A stretch of DNA of 49,706 bases from an uncultured Caldimonas sp. (GTDB taxonomy: Bacteria; Pseudomonadota; Gammaproteobacteria; Burkholderiales; Burkholderiaceae), in the NCBI RefSeq assembly GCF_946480305.1, contig NZ_CAMLJQ010000032.1, positions 1 to 49,706 on the forward strand. Direction: 5' to 3'. Position 1 is the first letter of the stretch. The number at the start of each line of letters is the position of its first letter. The translations under genes and the position numbers were made by a program. Below, one piece after another: positions 27,751 through 35,521 of this stretch. The notes beneath the pieces are model-generated. The model saw nothing but the letters and a program-made list of their open reading frames with translations. It ran no database searches and was not told where the DNA came from.

Positions 27751-28905
27751 ATGAAACGACTCCTTTCCCTTTGTCTTGCCGTCGCCATCGGCCTGGGCGC
27801 CACAGGCGCGGCGCATGCGCAGCTGCAGCCGCCCGAGGTGGCCGCCCGCTCCTACCTGCTGCTCGACATGACGAGCAACCAGGTGCTCGCCGCCCGTGAG
27901 CCCGATGCGGCGGCGGATCCCGCCTCGCTGACGAAACTGATGACGGCCTACGTGGTGTTCGGCGCCATCCGCGACAAGAAGATCGCACGCGACCAGTTGC
28001 TGCCCGTCTCCGTGCGCGCCTGGGACGAACGCAAGGGCGGTGCCTCGGTGATGTTCATCGAGCCGCGCATGCAGGTGTCGGTCGACGACCTGCTCAAGGG
28101 CATGATCGTGCAGTCGGGCAACGATGCGTCAGTGGCGCTTGCAGAAGGCGTGGCGGGCAGCGTCGAGGGCTTCGTCGACCTGATGAACCGCGAGGCGCAG
28201 CGCATGGGCCTGAAGGGCACCACGTTCAAGAACGTCACCGGCATCACCGAGCCGGGTCACGTGAGCACGGCACGCGACCTCGCCACCATTGCCTCGCGGA
28301 TCATCATCGAGTTTCCCGAGTTCTACCCGCTCTACTCGATCCGCGAATTCAAGTTCAACAACATCACGCAGCCGAACCGCAACCTGCTGCTGCGGCGCGA
28401 CCCGTCGGTCGACGGCATGAAGACCGGCCACACTGCCGCCGCCGGGTACTGCCTCGTGGCCTCGGCGCAACGCGAACTGCCGAACGGCAAGCGGCGCCTC
28501 CTCAGCGTCGTGCTGAACACCACCTCGATGGAGGCACGCGCAAACGAGAGCCAGAAGCTCTTGAATTGGGGCTACCAGGCCTTCGATGCGCTGAAGCTCT
28601 TCGACGCCAACCAACCGATCGCCACGCCGCAGGTCTGGAAGGGCACCGCGTCGCAGGCCCGGCTGGGCAGCGCGCGACCGGTGTTCGTCACCGTGCCCAA
28701 AGGCGACGCCGACAAGATCAAGACCCAGATCGAGCGCGTCGACCCGCTGGTCGCTCCGCTCGCCAAGGGCCAGGCCGTGGGCAAGGTGAAGGTCACGTAC
28801 GGCAGCAACCTGCTGGCCGAAACGCCGCTGGTGGTACTGGACGAAGTCCCTGAAAGCGGCATCTTCGGCCGCGCGTGGGATGCCATCCGTCTCTGGATCA
28901 AGTAA
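27751..28905 (+). CDS. dacC: D-alanyl-D-alanine carboxypeptidase, PBP5/6 family
   Basis: A 384-residue periplasmic protein with a signal peptide (cut after AAHAQ). The active-site motifs are SLTK (Ser59 to Lys62), SGN in IVQSGNDASVAL, and KTG in DGMKTGHTAAAGY. A C-terminal PBP5 domain and an amphipathic tail (RAWDAIRLWIK) for membrane attachment follow. It removes the last D-Ala from peptidoglycan. The following D-amino-acid aminotransferase and lip genes are its usual companions. Confidence 0.95.
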   Translation: MKRLLSLCLAVAIGLGATGAAHAQLQPPEVAARSYLLLDMTSNQVLAAREPDAAADPASLTKLMTAYVVFGAIRDKKIARDQLLPVSVRAWDERKGGASVMFIEPRMQVSVDDLLKGMIVQSGNDASVALAEGVAGSVEGFVDLMNREAQRMGLKGTTFKNVTGITEPGHVSTARDLATIASRIIIEFPEFYPLYSIREFKFNNITQPNRNLLLRRDPSVDGMKTGHTAAAGYCLVASAQRELPNGKRRLLSVVLNTTSMEARANESQKLLNWGYQAFDALKLFDANQPIATPQVWKGTASQARLGSARPVFVTVPKGDADKIKTQIERVDPLVAPLAKGQAVGKVKVTYGSNLLAETPLVVLDEVPESGIFGRAWDAIRLWIK

Positions 28906-28945
28906 CCTCACCTTCCCGTGCACGCACCTTCGAGGAGGACGGACC

Positions 28946-29833
28946 ATGCAAGCCCTGCCCGACAGCCTGTGCTACCTGAACGGCGAGTACCTGCGCCTTT
29001 GCGATGCCAAGGTGTCGGTGCTGGACCGCGGGTTCATCTTCGGGGACGGCGTCTATGAAGTTGCACCGGTCTACGGCGGCCGGTTCTTCCGCTTCCAGGA
29101 GCACATGGCCCGCCTGGCCCGCTCGCTTTCGAAAGTGCGCATTCCCAATCCGCACACCGAAGCCGAGTGGCTGGAGCGCATGCGACGGGTGGTCGGCGAC
29201 TACGCAGAACGCTTCGACGCCCCGGACCAACTGCTCTACCTGCAGGTGACGCGCGGCGTCGCGCTACGCGACCATGTGATGCCGACCGACCTCGCGCCCA
29301 CGGTGTTCATCACCACCGGCAAGCTGAAACCCGCGACACCCGAGCAGCGGCACCAGGGCGTGGCGTGCGTGACGGCACGCGATTTCCGCTGGGAGCGCGG
29401 CGACATCAAGTCGATCTCGTTGCTGGGCAACGTGCTCGCGCGACAGATCTCGGCCGACCAGGGCGCCGCCGAAACCATCATGTTCCGCGACGGCTTCCTC
29501 ACCGAAGCGTCGGCGAGCAACGTATGGGTGGTGCACGAGGGCGCGGTGCTCGGCCCGCCGAAGAGCGAGCACGTGCTCGAGGGCATCCGCTACGAGCTGA
29601 TCGCCGAGCTGTGCGAAGACCTCGGCATCGGATTCAACCTGCGGCCGATCACCGAGACGGAAGTCAACGCCGCCGACGAGATCTTCCTGTCGTCGGCCAC
29701 CAAGGAAGTGCTGGCCGTCACGCGCCTGGACGGCGAACCCGTCGGCCACGGGGCTGGAAAAGGCAAACCGGGCCCCATCTATGCCCGCTTGTACGAGGCC
29801 TACCAGCGCGCCAAGGCAGAGCAGTCGCTATGA
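28946..29833 (+). CDS. dat: D-amino-acid aminotransferase, class IV PLP enzyme
   Basis: A 295-residue PLP enzyme of the branched-chain/D-amino-acid aminotransferase fold. It begins YLNGEYLRLCDAKVSVLDRGFIFGDGVYE, has the PLP-Lys block KSISLLGNVLARQ, and EASASNVWVVHEG. Standing after dacC it may make or recycle D-alanine or D-glutamate; the exact substrate is inferred. GGAGG precedes the ATG. It overlaps ybeD by 4 bases. Confidence 0.92.
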   Translation: MQALPDSLCYLNGEYLRLCDAKVSVLDRGFIFGDGVYEVAPVYGGRFFRFQEHMARLARSLSKVRIPNPHTEAEWLERMRRVVGDYAERFDAPDQLLYLQVTRGVALRDHVMPTDLAPTVFITTGKLKPATPEQRHQGVACVTARDFRWERGDIKSISLLGNVLARQISADQGAAETIMFRDGFLTEASASNVWVVHEGAVLGPPKSEHVLEGIRYELIAELCEDLGIGFNLRPITETEVNAADEIFLSSATKEVLAVTRLDGEPVGHGAGKGKPGPIYARLYEAYQRAKAEQSL

Positions 29834-30102
29834 ACATTCCACCCGAGCAGTCCCTGATCGAATACCCCAGCGCATTCCCGATCAAGGTGATGGGCGCCAA
29901 CGTCGACGGCTTCGCCCAGGCCGTGGTCGAAGTCGCGTTGCGCTTCGACCCCGGCTTCGACCCGTCCACCGTCGAGATGCGGCCCAGCAAGGGCGCGAAC
30001 TACCTGGGCCTGACGATCACCGTGACCGCCACCAGCCGCGAACAACTGGACGACCTGTACCGGGCGCTGTCATCGCACCCGATGGTCAAGGTCGTCCTGT
30101 AG
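29830..30102 (+). CDS. ybeD: YbeD family protein (DUF493)
   Basis: A 90-residue protein with YPSAFPIKVMGANVDGFAQAV, RPSKGANYLGLTITV and RALSSHPMVKVVL, the whole DUF493 domain. Its role is not established; the family has an ACT-like fold and usually lies before lipB, as here. It starts inside the dat stop. Its last 33 bp overlap the end of the Sel1 gene on the other strand. Confidence 0.93.
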   Translation: MNIPPEQSLIEYPSAFPIKVMGANVDGFAQAVVEVALRFDPGFDPSTVEMRPSKGANYLGLTITVTATSREQLDDLYRALSSHPMVKVVL

Positions 30103-30864
30103 CGGATTGTCGCTGCCGCCCGGAGTTGTGCCGGCTTCGTCCGGGGCTGGCACCGCCAAGCGCTCGTCCAGTTCCTTGACCTTGTGCGGCGCCGCCTCGT
30201 CGCCGTTCTGGGCGGCGACGTCGTACCAGTAGCGGGCGATTCGCAGGTCCTGCTCCACGCCATAGCCGGCTTCGTACATCGAGGCCAGCAGGTACTGCGC
30301 GCCGATGTCGCCGCTCTGCGCGGCCAGCCGGTACCAGTGCGCGGCCTGCGGCAGGTTCTGCTGCGTGCCCCGTCCGAGGTAATAGGCCGTCGCCAACGCC
30401 AGTTGCGCGTCGGGATGGCCGTTGCGCGCGGCCCGTTGATACCACTGCACGGCGCGGCGCTGGTCGGGCCGCGCGACCACGCCCAGTTCATACACCTGCC
30501 CCAGCGCGTACTCCGAACGCACGAAGCCCTGTGCGGCCGATTGCTCCAGCAGACGCAAGGCCGCGCGCTTGTCGGGCTTCTCGGCCTCGTCGAGCACATG
30601 CATCATCGCCAGGTTGTAGCGGCCCACGGCGCTGCCGTTGCGCGCCAGGGTGCGGAAGCGTTTCTCGGCCTCCATCAGCCGGCCGGCTTCATAGACCGCC
30701 AGGGCCGCCTCGATCTCCTGCCGCTCGGCCAGGTACTGCTGCAAGGCCTGCGGTGTGATCAGCACGCCGGACGAGGCGGTCCGGTCGGCGAAAGCACCGA
30801 CCGGCACGAGCAGCACCGCGAGAGTGAGCGCAGCACCCAGGCGCGACAAGACGGGAATGGCCAT
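30070..30864 (-). CDS. Sel1-repeat protein with signal peptide
   Basis: A 264-residue exported protein: signal peptide AALTLAVLLVPVGAFA, then a helical region and at least four Sel1-type TPR repeats (ALRLLEQSAAQGF, AVQWYQRAARNGH, AAHWYRLAAQSGD, ARYWYDVAAQNGD). Such repeats bind partner proteins; no partner is evident. The frame is open upstream, but the ATG before AIPVLSRL gives a clean signal sequence. Its 3' end overlaps ybeD by 33 bp. Confidence 0.87.
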   Translation of the reverse strand: MAIPVLSRLGAALTLAVLLVPVGAFADRTASSGVLITPQALQQYLAERQEIEAALAVYEAGRLMEAEKRFRTLARNGSAVGRYNLAMMHVLDEAEKPDKRAALRLLEQSAAQGFVRSEYALGQVYELGVVARPDQRRAVQWYQRAARNGHPDAQLALATAYYLGRGTQQNLPQAAHWYRLAAQSGDIGAQYLLASMYEAGYGVEQDLRIARYWYDVAAQNGDEAAPHKVKELDERLAVPAPDEAGTTPGGSDNPLQDDLDHRVR

Positions 30865-30977
30865 GATCTTGCTCCGAAGGACCGATCCTGCTTCGATTCT
30901 GCGCCGCCGTCGGGGTTCTTCGCGAGTCAGGGCTTTGCGATTCGGCGGGTAGACTGCCGCCGTCACGTCCCGCACCC

Positions 30978-31640
30978 ATGCAGATCCGCCTCCTCGGCCG
31001 CGTCGACTACGCCGCCACCTTCGAAGCCATGCGCACCTTCACGGAAGCGCGCACCAGCGACACGCCCGACGAGTTGTGGCTGTGCGAGCATCCGCCCGTC
31101 TACACGCAAGGGCTGGCCGGCAAGGCCGAGCACGTGTTGAACCCGCACGGCATCCCCGTCGTGCAGACCAACCGCGGCGGCCAGGTCACCTACCACGGGC
31201 CGGGCCAGGTGGTGGCCTACCCGCTGGTCGACCTGCGCCGGCTGGGCATCTACGTGAAGGAGTACGTCTACCGCGTCGAGCATGCGGTGATCCAGACGCT
31301 CGAAGGCTACGGCGTGACGGGACACCGCGTCGCCGGCGCACCGGGGATCTATGTGAACCTGGCCGATCCGTACGGTCATGCACGCCTGACCGGCCCGCGG
31401 CAGGACCCGTTCGCCGGCCTCGGCAAGATCGCCGCGCTCGGCATCAAGGTCACCAACCACCGCACCTACCACGGGGTGGCGCTCAACGTCGACATGGATC
31501 TGAGTCCCTTCGACGGCATCAACCCGTGCGGATATGCCGGGCTGAAGACCGTCGACTTGGCTACACTTCGGGTTTCTACTGACTGGGGCACCGCCGCGAC
31601 TCGCCTGGGCGAGCGTTTGGCGACACACTTGAGCCCCTGA
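30978..31640 (+). CDS. lipB: Octanoyl-ACP:protein transferase LipB
   Basis: A 220-residue enzyme that moves octanoyl groups from ACP to lipoyl domains. It has [49 protein letters not shown] and [10 protein letters not shown] with the catalytic Lys, and [13 protein letters not shown] with the catalytic Cys. lipA follows 40 bp later, so octanoylation and sulfur insertion are made together. Confidence 0.97.
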   Translation: MQIRLLGRVDYAATFEAMRTFTEARTSDTPDELWLCEHPPVYTQGLAGKAEHVLNPHGIPVVQTNRGGQVTYHGPGQVVAYPLVDLRRLGIYVKEYVYRVEHAVIQTLEGYGVTGHRVAGAPGIYVNLADPYGHARLTGPRQDPFAGLGKIAALGIKVTNHRTYHGVALNVDMDLSPFDGINPCGYAGLKTVDLATLRVSTDWGTAATRLGERLATHLSP

Positions 31641-31680
31641 CGCCCGGGCACCCCGCTTGGGCGAGCCTGGAGAGCCCGAG

Positions 31681-32667
31681 ATGTCCACCCCCAACGTCGT
31701 CCACCAAGCCCAAGACGCGGCCGAATACGATGCGACCGCCAAGCAGAAGGCACAAGCCAAGACGGCGCGTATCCCGATCAAGGTGGTCCCCGCCGAGCAG
31801 TTGAAGAAGCCCGACTGGATCCGGGTGAAGGCCGGCTCGCCCACCACCCGCTTCTACGAGATCAAGCAGATCCTGCGCGAGCACAAGCTGCACACCGTCT
31901 GCGAAGAGGCCTCCTGCCCCAACATCGGCGAATGCTTCGGCAAGGGCACGGCCACGTTCATGATCATGGGCGACAAGTGCACCCGCCGCTGCCCGTTCTG
32001 CGACGTCGGCCACGGCCGCCCCGACCCGCTCGACGCGGACGAGCCGCTCAACCTGGCCAAGACGATCGCCGCGCTGAAGCTGAGCTACGTGGTGATCACC
32101 AGCGTGGACCGCGACGACCTGCGCGACGGCGGCGCCGGTCACTTCGTGGAGTGCATCCGCAAGACGCGAGAGTTGTCGCCGGCCACCCGCATCGAGATCC
32201 TGACGCCCGACTTCCGCGGTCGCATGGATCGGGCGCTCGACATCCTCAAGGCTGCGCCCCCGGACGTGATGAACCACAACCTCGAGACGGTGCCGCGCCT
32301 GTACAAGGAAGCCCGCCCCGGCTCCGACTACCAGTTCTCGCTGAACCTGCTCAAGCGCTTCAAGGAGTTTGCCCCCGACGTGCCGACCAAGAGCGGCATC
32401 ATGGTGGGCCTGGGCGAAACCGACGACGAGATCCTCGACGTGATGCGCGACATGCGCGCCCACGACATCGACATGCTGACCATCGGCCAGTACCTCGCCC
32501 CCAGCGGCCACCACCTGCCGGTGCGCCGCTACGTGCACCCGGACACCTTCAAGATGTTCGAGGAAAAGGCCTACGAGATGGGCTTCACGCACGCGGCCGT
32601 CGGCGCGATGGTGCGCTCCAGCTACCACGCCGACCAGCAGGCGCACGGCGTGCTGGCGCAGAAGTAG
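31681..32667 (+). CDS. lipA: Lipoyl synthase LipA
   Basis: A 328-residue radical SAM enzyme that inserts two sulfurs into octanoyl-protein. It has the auxiliary cluster motif [12 protein letters not shown], the radical SAM motif [10 protein letters not shown], and the C-terminal [10 protein letters not shown] carrying the Ser ligand. The ATG was chosen for GGAG upstream (in CTGGAGAGCCCGAG); an in-frame extension of 8 residues is possible. Confidence 0.98.
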   Translation: MSTPNVVHQAQDAAEYDATAKQKAQAKTARIPIKVVPAEQLKKPDWIRVKAGSPTTRFYEIKQILREHKLHTVCEEASCPNIGECFGKGTATFMIMGDKCTRRCPFCDVGHGRPDPLDADEPLNLAKTIAALKLSYVVITSVDRDDLRDGGAGHFVECIRKTRELSPATRIEILTPDFRGRMDRALDILKAAPPDVMNHNLETVPRLYKEARPGSDYQFSLNLLKRFKEFAPDVPTKSGIMVGLGETDDEILDVMRDMRAHDIDMLTIGQYLAPSGHHLPVRRYVHPDTFKMFEEKAYEMGFTHAAVGAMVRSSYHADQQAHGVLAQK

Positions 32668-32678
32668 CCGTACGCCCC

Positions 32679-33359
32679 GTGTACGCCGCCCCTGCCCTCA
32701 GCCTGCGCCGCTACGGCAGCTCCAAGGGCAGCCACGCGCACGAGCACTTCCAGGTGCTGTGGGGCTGGCACGGCGCGCTGGAGCTCGAGATCGAAGGCCG
32801 CGGCATGCGCATGACCAGCGGCCGGGTGGCCGTGATCGCACCGGGCGACCGGCACGACTTCTGGTCGCGTGCCGGCAGTGCCTGCTTCGTGATCGACAGC
32901 TTCGACGCCAGCCCTGCGCTCGCGGCGCTGGCCGGCCGGGTCGTCGACACCGATGACTCGGCGCTGCACCTGCTGCGCTTCCTGGCCGCCCGCCAGGCGG
33001 TGGCCGACGATCTGCAGGGCGCGGCGGCGGCCATGTTGCTGTCGACACTGCCGCAGGGGCCCCTGCGTGCCCCGGCGGGCCGCCGCATCGACTGGGCCGC
33101 ACTCGACGCGTGGATCGATGCGCACCTCGCCGAGCCCATCACCGTCGCGCAACTGGCGTCGCTGGCCTGCCTGAGTGCGTCCCAGTTCGCCGCGCGCTGC
33201 CTTGCAGAAACCGGCCTCGCCCCGATCGCCTATGTGCGCGAGCGGCGACTGCGTCATGCCCGCCGCCTGCGTGCCGAGGGCTGGCCGGTACAGCGCGTGG
33301 CCGAACACTGCGGCTACCGTTCACCCTCGGCCCTGACCGCCGCGCTGCACCGGCGCTGA
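32679..33359 (+). CDS. AraC-family regulator with cupin-type sensor
   Basis: A 226-residue protein: an N-terminal cupin domain with GSHAHEHFQVLWGWHGALELE, VIAPGDRHDF; then a C-terminal AraC DNA-binding domain with two helix-turn-helix motifs (ITVAQLASLACLSASQFAARC and VQRVAEHCGYRSPSAL-like). The start is GTG 32679 and is uncertain. The EamA exporter follows on the same strand; two direct repeats lie between the genes and could be its binding sites. Confidence 0.88.
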   Translation: MYAAPALSLRRYGSSKGSHAHEHFQVLWGWHGALELEIEGRGMRMTSGRVAVIAPGDRHDFWSRAGSACFVIDSFDASPALAALAGRVVDTDDSALHLLRFLAARQAVADDLQGAAAAMLLSTLPQGPLRAPAGRRIDWAALDAWIDAHLAEPITVAQLASLACLSASQFAARCLAETGLAPIAYVRERRLRHARRLRAEGWPVQRVAEHCGYRSPSALTAALHRR

Positions 33360-33366
33360 AAACTTC

Positions 33367-33403
33367 CGTCGTTGCGCGACGAAACGCCGTCGTTGCACGA
33401 CGA
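33367..33403 (+). promoter_or_regulatory. Two 21-bp-spaced repeats, likely AraC-type operator
   Basis: CGTCGTTGCGCGACGA (33367-33382) and CGTCGTTGCACGACGA (33388-33403) are direct copies differing in one base, with start points exactly 21 bp apart, two helical turns. Each copy is itself a CGTCG/CGACG palindrome. They lie between the AraC-type gene and the EamA exporter, 35 bp before the exporter ATG, where an AraC-family activator would bind. Confidence 0.6.
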
Positions 33404-33437
33404 TCGCCCCCTCCGCGGGCGCGTAAGCTCCCCCGCC

Positions 33438-34277
33438 ATGTCGAACACTGCCTCCGTCTCCACGCTGTGCGCGCTCGGCGCCATCGCGCTGTGGTCTTCG
33501 CTCGCCACGCTCGGCGTGGCCCTGTCGCACCTGCCGCCCTTCCTGCTGACCGGGCTGTCGCTGCTGATCGGCAGCATCCCGGCCTGGCCTCGTTGGCGCG
33601 AGTGGCGCCTGCCGGCATCCACGCTGGCGTTGGGCCTCTACGGGCTGTTCGGCTACCACTTCCTGCTGTTCATGGCGCTGCGCCATGCACCGCCGGTGGA
33701 AGCGAACCTCGTGAATTACCTGTGGCCGCTGCTGATCGTGGTGCTGGCGCCGCTGTTGCTGCCCGGCATGAGGCTGCGCGCGGTGCATGTGGTCGCGGCC
33801 ATGGCGGGCTTTGCCGGTGCGGGGCTGGCCATTGTCGGCGGCCGCTCGCTGTCGGGCGAGTGGTCATGGGGCTACCTGCCGGCGCTGGCCTCGGCTTTCA
33901 TCTGGGCCAGCTACTCGTTGCTGACGAAACGGGTGGCAGCGTTCCCGACCGCGGCGATCGGCCTGTTCGGCCTGGTGTCGGGCCTGCTGTCGCTGGCCTG
34001 CCATGCCGTGCTCGAACCTGCGGTGACGATGAGCGGGCGCGATTGGGCGCTGGTCGCCGTGATGGGCCTCGGCCCTCTCGGCGCCGCGTTCTTCCTGTGG
34101 GACATGGCACTCAAGCGAGGCGACCCGCGCCGCATCGGCGTGCTGAGCTACCTGACGCCGCTCGCCTCGACGGTGCTGCTGGTGGTGACCACCGGCCGCA
34201 GCTTCACGCCCTGGATCGTCGCGGCCGCGGCGCTCATCATCGGCGCGGCCGTGATCGGCATGCGGGCCAAGGGCTAG
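33438..34277 (+). CDS. EamA-family (DMT) exporter under AraC-type control
   Basis: A 279-residue protein with ten hydrophobic helices in two EamA halves. It has ALGAIALWSSLATLGV at the start and AFIWASYSLLTKRVA at the second half. The YddG/aromatic-exporter branch is possible (HAPPVEANLVNYLWPLLIV). The AraC-type gene upstream may respond to the exported compound. Its stop codon TAG is the first three bases of the hairpin at 34275-34300. Confidence 0.88.
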   Translation: MSNTASVSTLCALGAIALWSSLATLGVALSHLPPFLLTGLSLLIGSIPAWPRWREWRLPASTLALGLYGLFGYHFLLFMALRHAPPVEANLVNYLWPLLIVVLAPLLLPGMRLRAVHVVAAMAGFAGAGLAIVGGRSLSGEWSWGYLPALASAFIWASYSLLTKRVAAFPTAAIGLFGLVSGLLSLACHAVLEPAVTMSGRDWALVAVMGLGPLGAAFFLWDMALKRGDPRRIGVLSYLTPLASTVLLVVTTGRSFTPWIVAAAALIIGAAVIGMRAKG

Positions 34278-34300
34278 GGCCTGTTATTGAGCAGGCCCTA
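34275..34300. repeat. Mini-hairpin with the ends of the 269-bp element
   Basis: TAGGGCCTG (34275-34283) and CAGGCCCTA (34292-34300) are perfect inverted arms around an 8-base loop. The arm is the same sequence as the ends of the element at 63-331, and TA again flanks both sides. It may be an internally deleted copy. It sits between the convergent EamA and TlpA genes. Confidence 0.65.
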
Positions 34301-34301
34301 A

Positions 34302-34802
34302 TCAGGTCTCGGCCAGCAGCTTCTCGACCAGCTGGTGCAGTGCCGCGAAATCGGGCTCGCCCACATAACGCTTGATCACCTCGCCCCGCTTGTTCAGCAG
34401 ATAGGTCGTGGGCGTCAGCTTCACGTCGCCGAACTGCTTCGCCACCTCGCCGGTGTTGTCGATCGCCACCTTGAACGGCAGCTTGCGCGATTCGGCGAAG
34501 TTCGACACGTACGCCGGCGGGTCGTAGCTCATGGCCACGGCCACGAAGTCGAGCCCCTGGGTGCGGTACTTTTCGTAGGTCTGCACCATCTGCGGCATCT
34601 CCTTGACGCAGGTGACGCAGCTGGTGGCCCAGAAGTTGACGAGCACGACCTTGCCTTTCAGGTCGCTGAAACTCTGCTTGCTGCCATCGAGCAGCACGTA
34701 GTTCACGTCGGGCGCGGTCTCGCGCTGGCCCAACGCGACATAACCGCCGATACCGATTGCCAGTGCCGCCACCGCGGCGGCAAGATAGCCCGTTTTCTTC
34801 AT
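34302..34802 (-). CDS. TlpA-like thiol-disulfide protein
   Basis: A 166-residue exported thioredoxin-fold protein. An uncleaved or cleavable N-terminal helix (about 6-24) is followed by the redoxin domain with NFWATSCVTC (Cys62, Cys65) and the cis-proline region KLTPTTYLLNKRGEV. It probably reduces disulfides in the periplasm, for example in cytochrome maturation. The start ATG is only 10 bp from the DUF4197 start, and the two SDs form one palindrome. Confidence 0.92.
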   Translation of the reverse strand: MKKTGYLAAAVAALAIGIGGYVALGQRETAPDVNYVLLDGSKQSFSDLKGKVVLVNFWATSCVTCVKEMPQMVQTYEKYRTQGLDFVAVAMSYDPPAYVSNFAESRKLPFKVAIDNTGEVAKQFGDVKLTPTTYLLNKRGEVIKRYVGEPDFAALHQLVEKLLAET

Positions 34803-34812
34803 GGAGCACTCC
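34803..34812. promoter_or_regulatory. Shared palindromic ribosome-binding site for two divergent genes
   Basis: GGAGCACTCC lies between the divergent start codons. On the plus strand GGAG (34803-34806) is 6 bases before GTG 34813. On the minus strand GGAG (34812-34809) is 6 bases before ATG 34802. The spacing is identical on both sides, and there is no other space between the genes, so each promoter must lie inside the other gene. Confidence 0.8.
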
Positions 34813-35511
34813 GTGGATCGACGCAAGTTTACGTGCCGGGCGCTGGCCCTTGGCGGCTGGGGTTGTACGGCAACGCCCGTCGCGTGGGCCCTCACGCTCG
34901 CGGATCTGAGCGATGCCGACGCGACGGCCGGCCTGCGGGTGGCCCTCGAACGTGGCGCGTTGACGGCCGTGAACCTGCTCGGACGCACCGATGGATTCCT
35001 CGGCAACCCGAAAGTTCGCATCCCGCTGCCCGGTTATCTGCAGGATGCCTCGCAACTGCTGCGCACGCTGGGCCAGGGCAAGCGGCTCGACAAGCTGGAA
35101 ACGGCCATGAACCGTGCCGCCGAGGCGGCCGTGCCGGAGGCCAAGGCCCTGCTCGTGAACGCCGTCAAATCGATGAGCGTGCAGGATGCGAAGCAGATCC
35201 TGCGCGGCGGCGACACCTCGGTCACCGAGTTTTTCTCAAGCAAGACGCGGGAGCCGCTCGGCGCGAGGTTTCTGCCGATCGTCAGCCGCGCCACTGAAAA
35301 GGTGGGGCTGGCGCGCCAGTACAACGAGGTGGTCGACCGCGTCGGCCGCTTCGGCATCGTCGATCCGCAAACAGCGCGCATCGAGCCCTATGTCACCGCA
35401 AAGGCACTCGACGGCCTGTTCTTCGTGATCGGCGAAGAGGAAAAGAAGATCCGGCGCGACCCGGTCGGCACCGGCAGTGCGATCCTGCGCAAGGTGTTCG
35501 GTGTGCTGTGA
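34813..35511 (+). CDS. DUF4197 protein with Tat-like signal
   Basis: A 232-residue protein with MDRRKFTCRALALGG, a Tat-like signal, then the DUF4197 domain: DATAGLRVALERGALTAVNLLG, LPGYLQDASQLLR, MNRAAEAAVPEAK and the C-terminal YVTAKALDGLFFVIGEEEKKIR. The function is unknown. I prefer GTG 34813 to ATG 34801 because GGAG is 6 bases before it and the Tat motif begins there. Confidence 0.85.
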   Translation: MDRRKFTCRALALGGWGCTATPVAWALTLADLSDADATAGLRVALERGALTAVNLLGRTDGFLGNPKVRIPLPGYLQDASQLLRTLGQGKRLDKLETAMNRAAEAAVPEAKALLVNAVKSMSVQDAKQILRGGDTSVTEFFSSKTREPLGARFLPIVSRATEKVGLARQYNEVVDRVGRFGIVDPQTARIEPYVTAKALDGLFFVIGEEEKKIRRDPVGTGSAILRKVFGVL

Positions 35512-35521
35512 GCCGCCGGGC

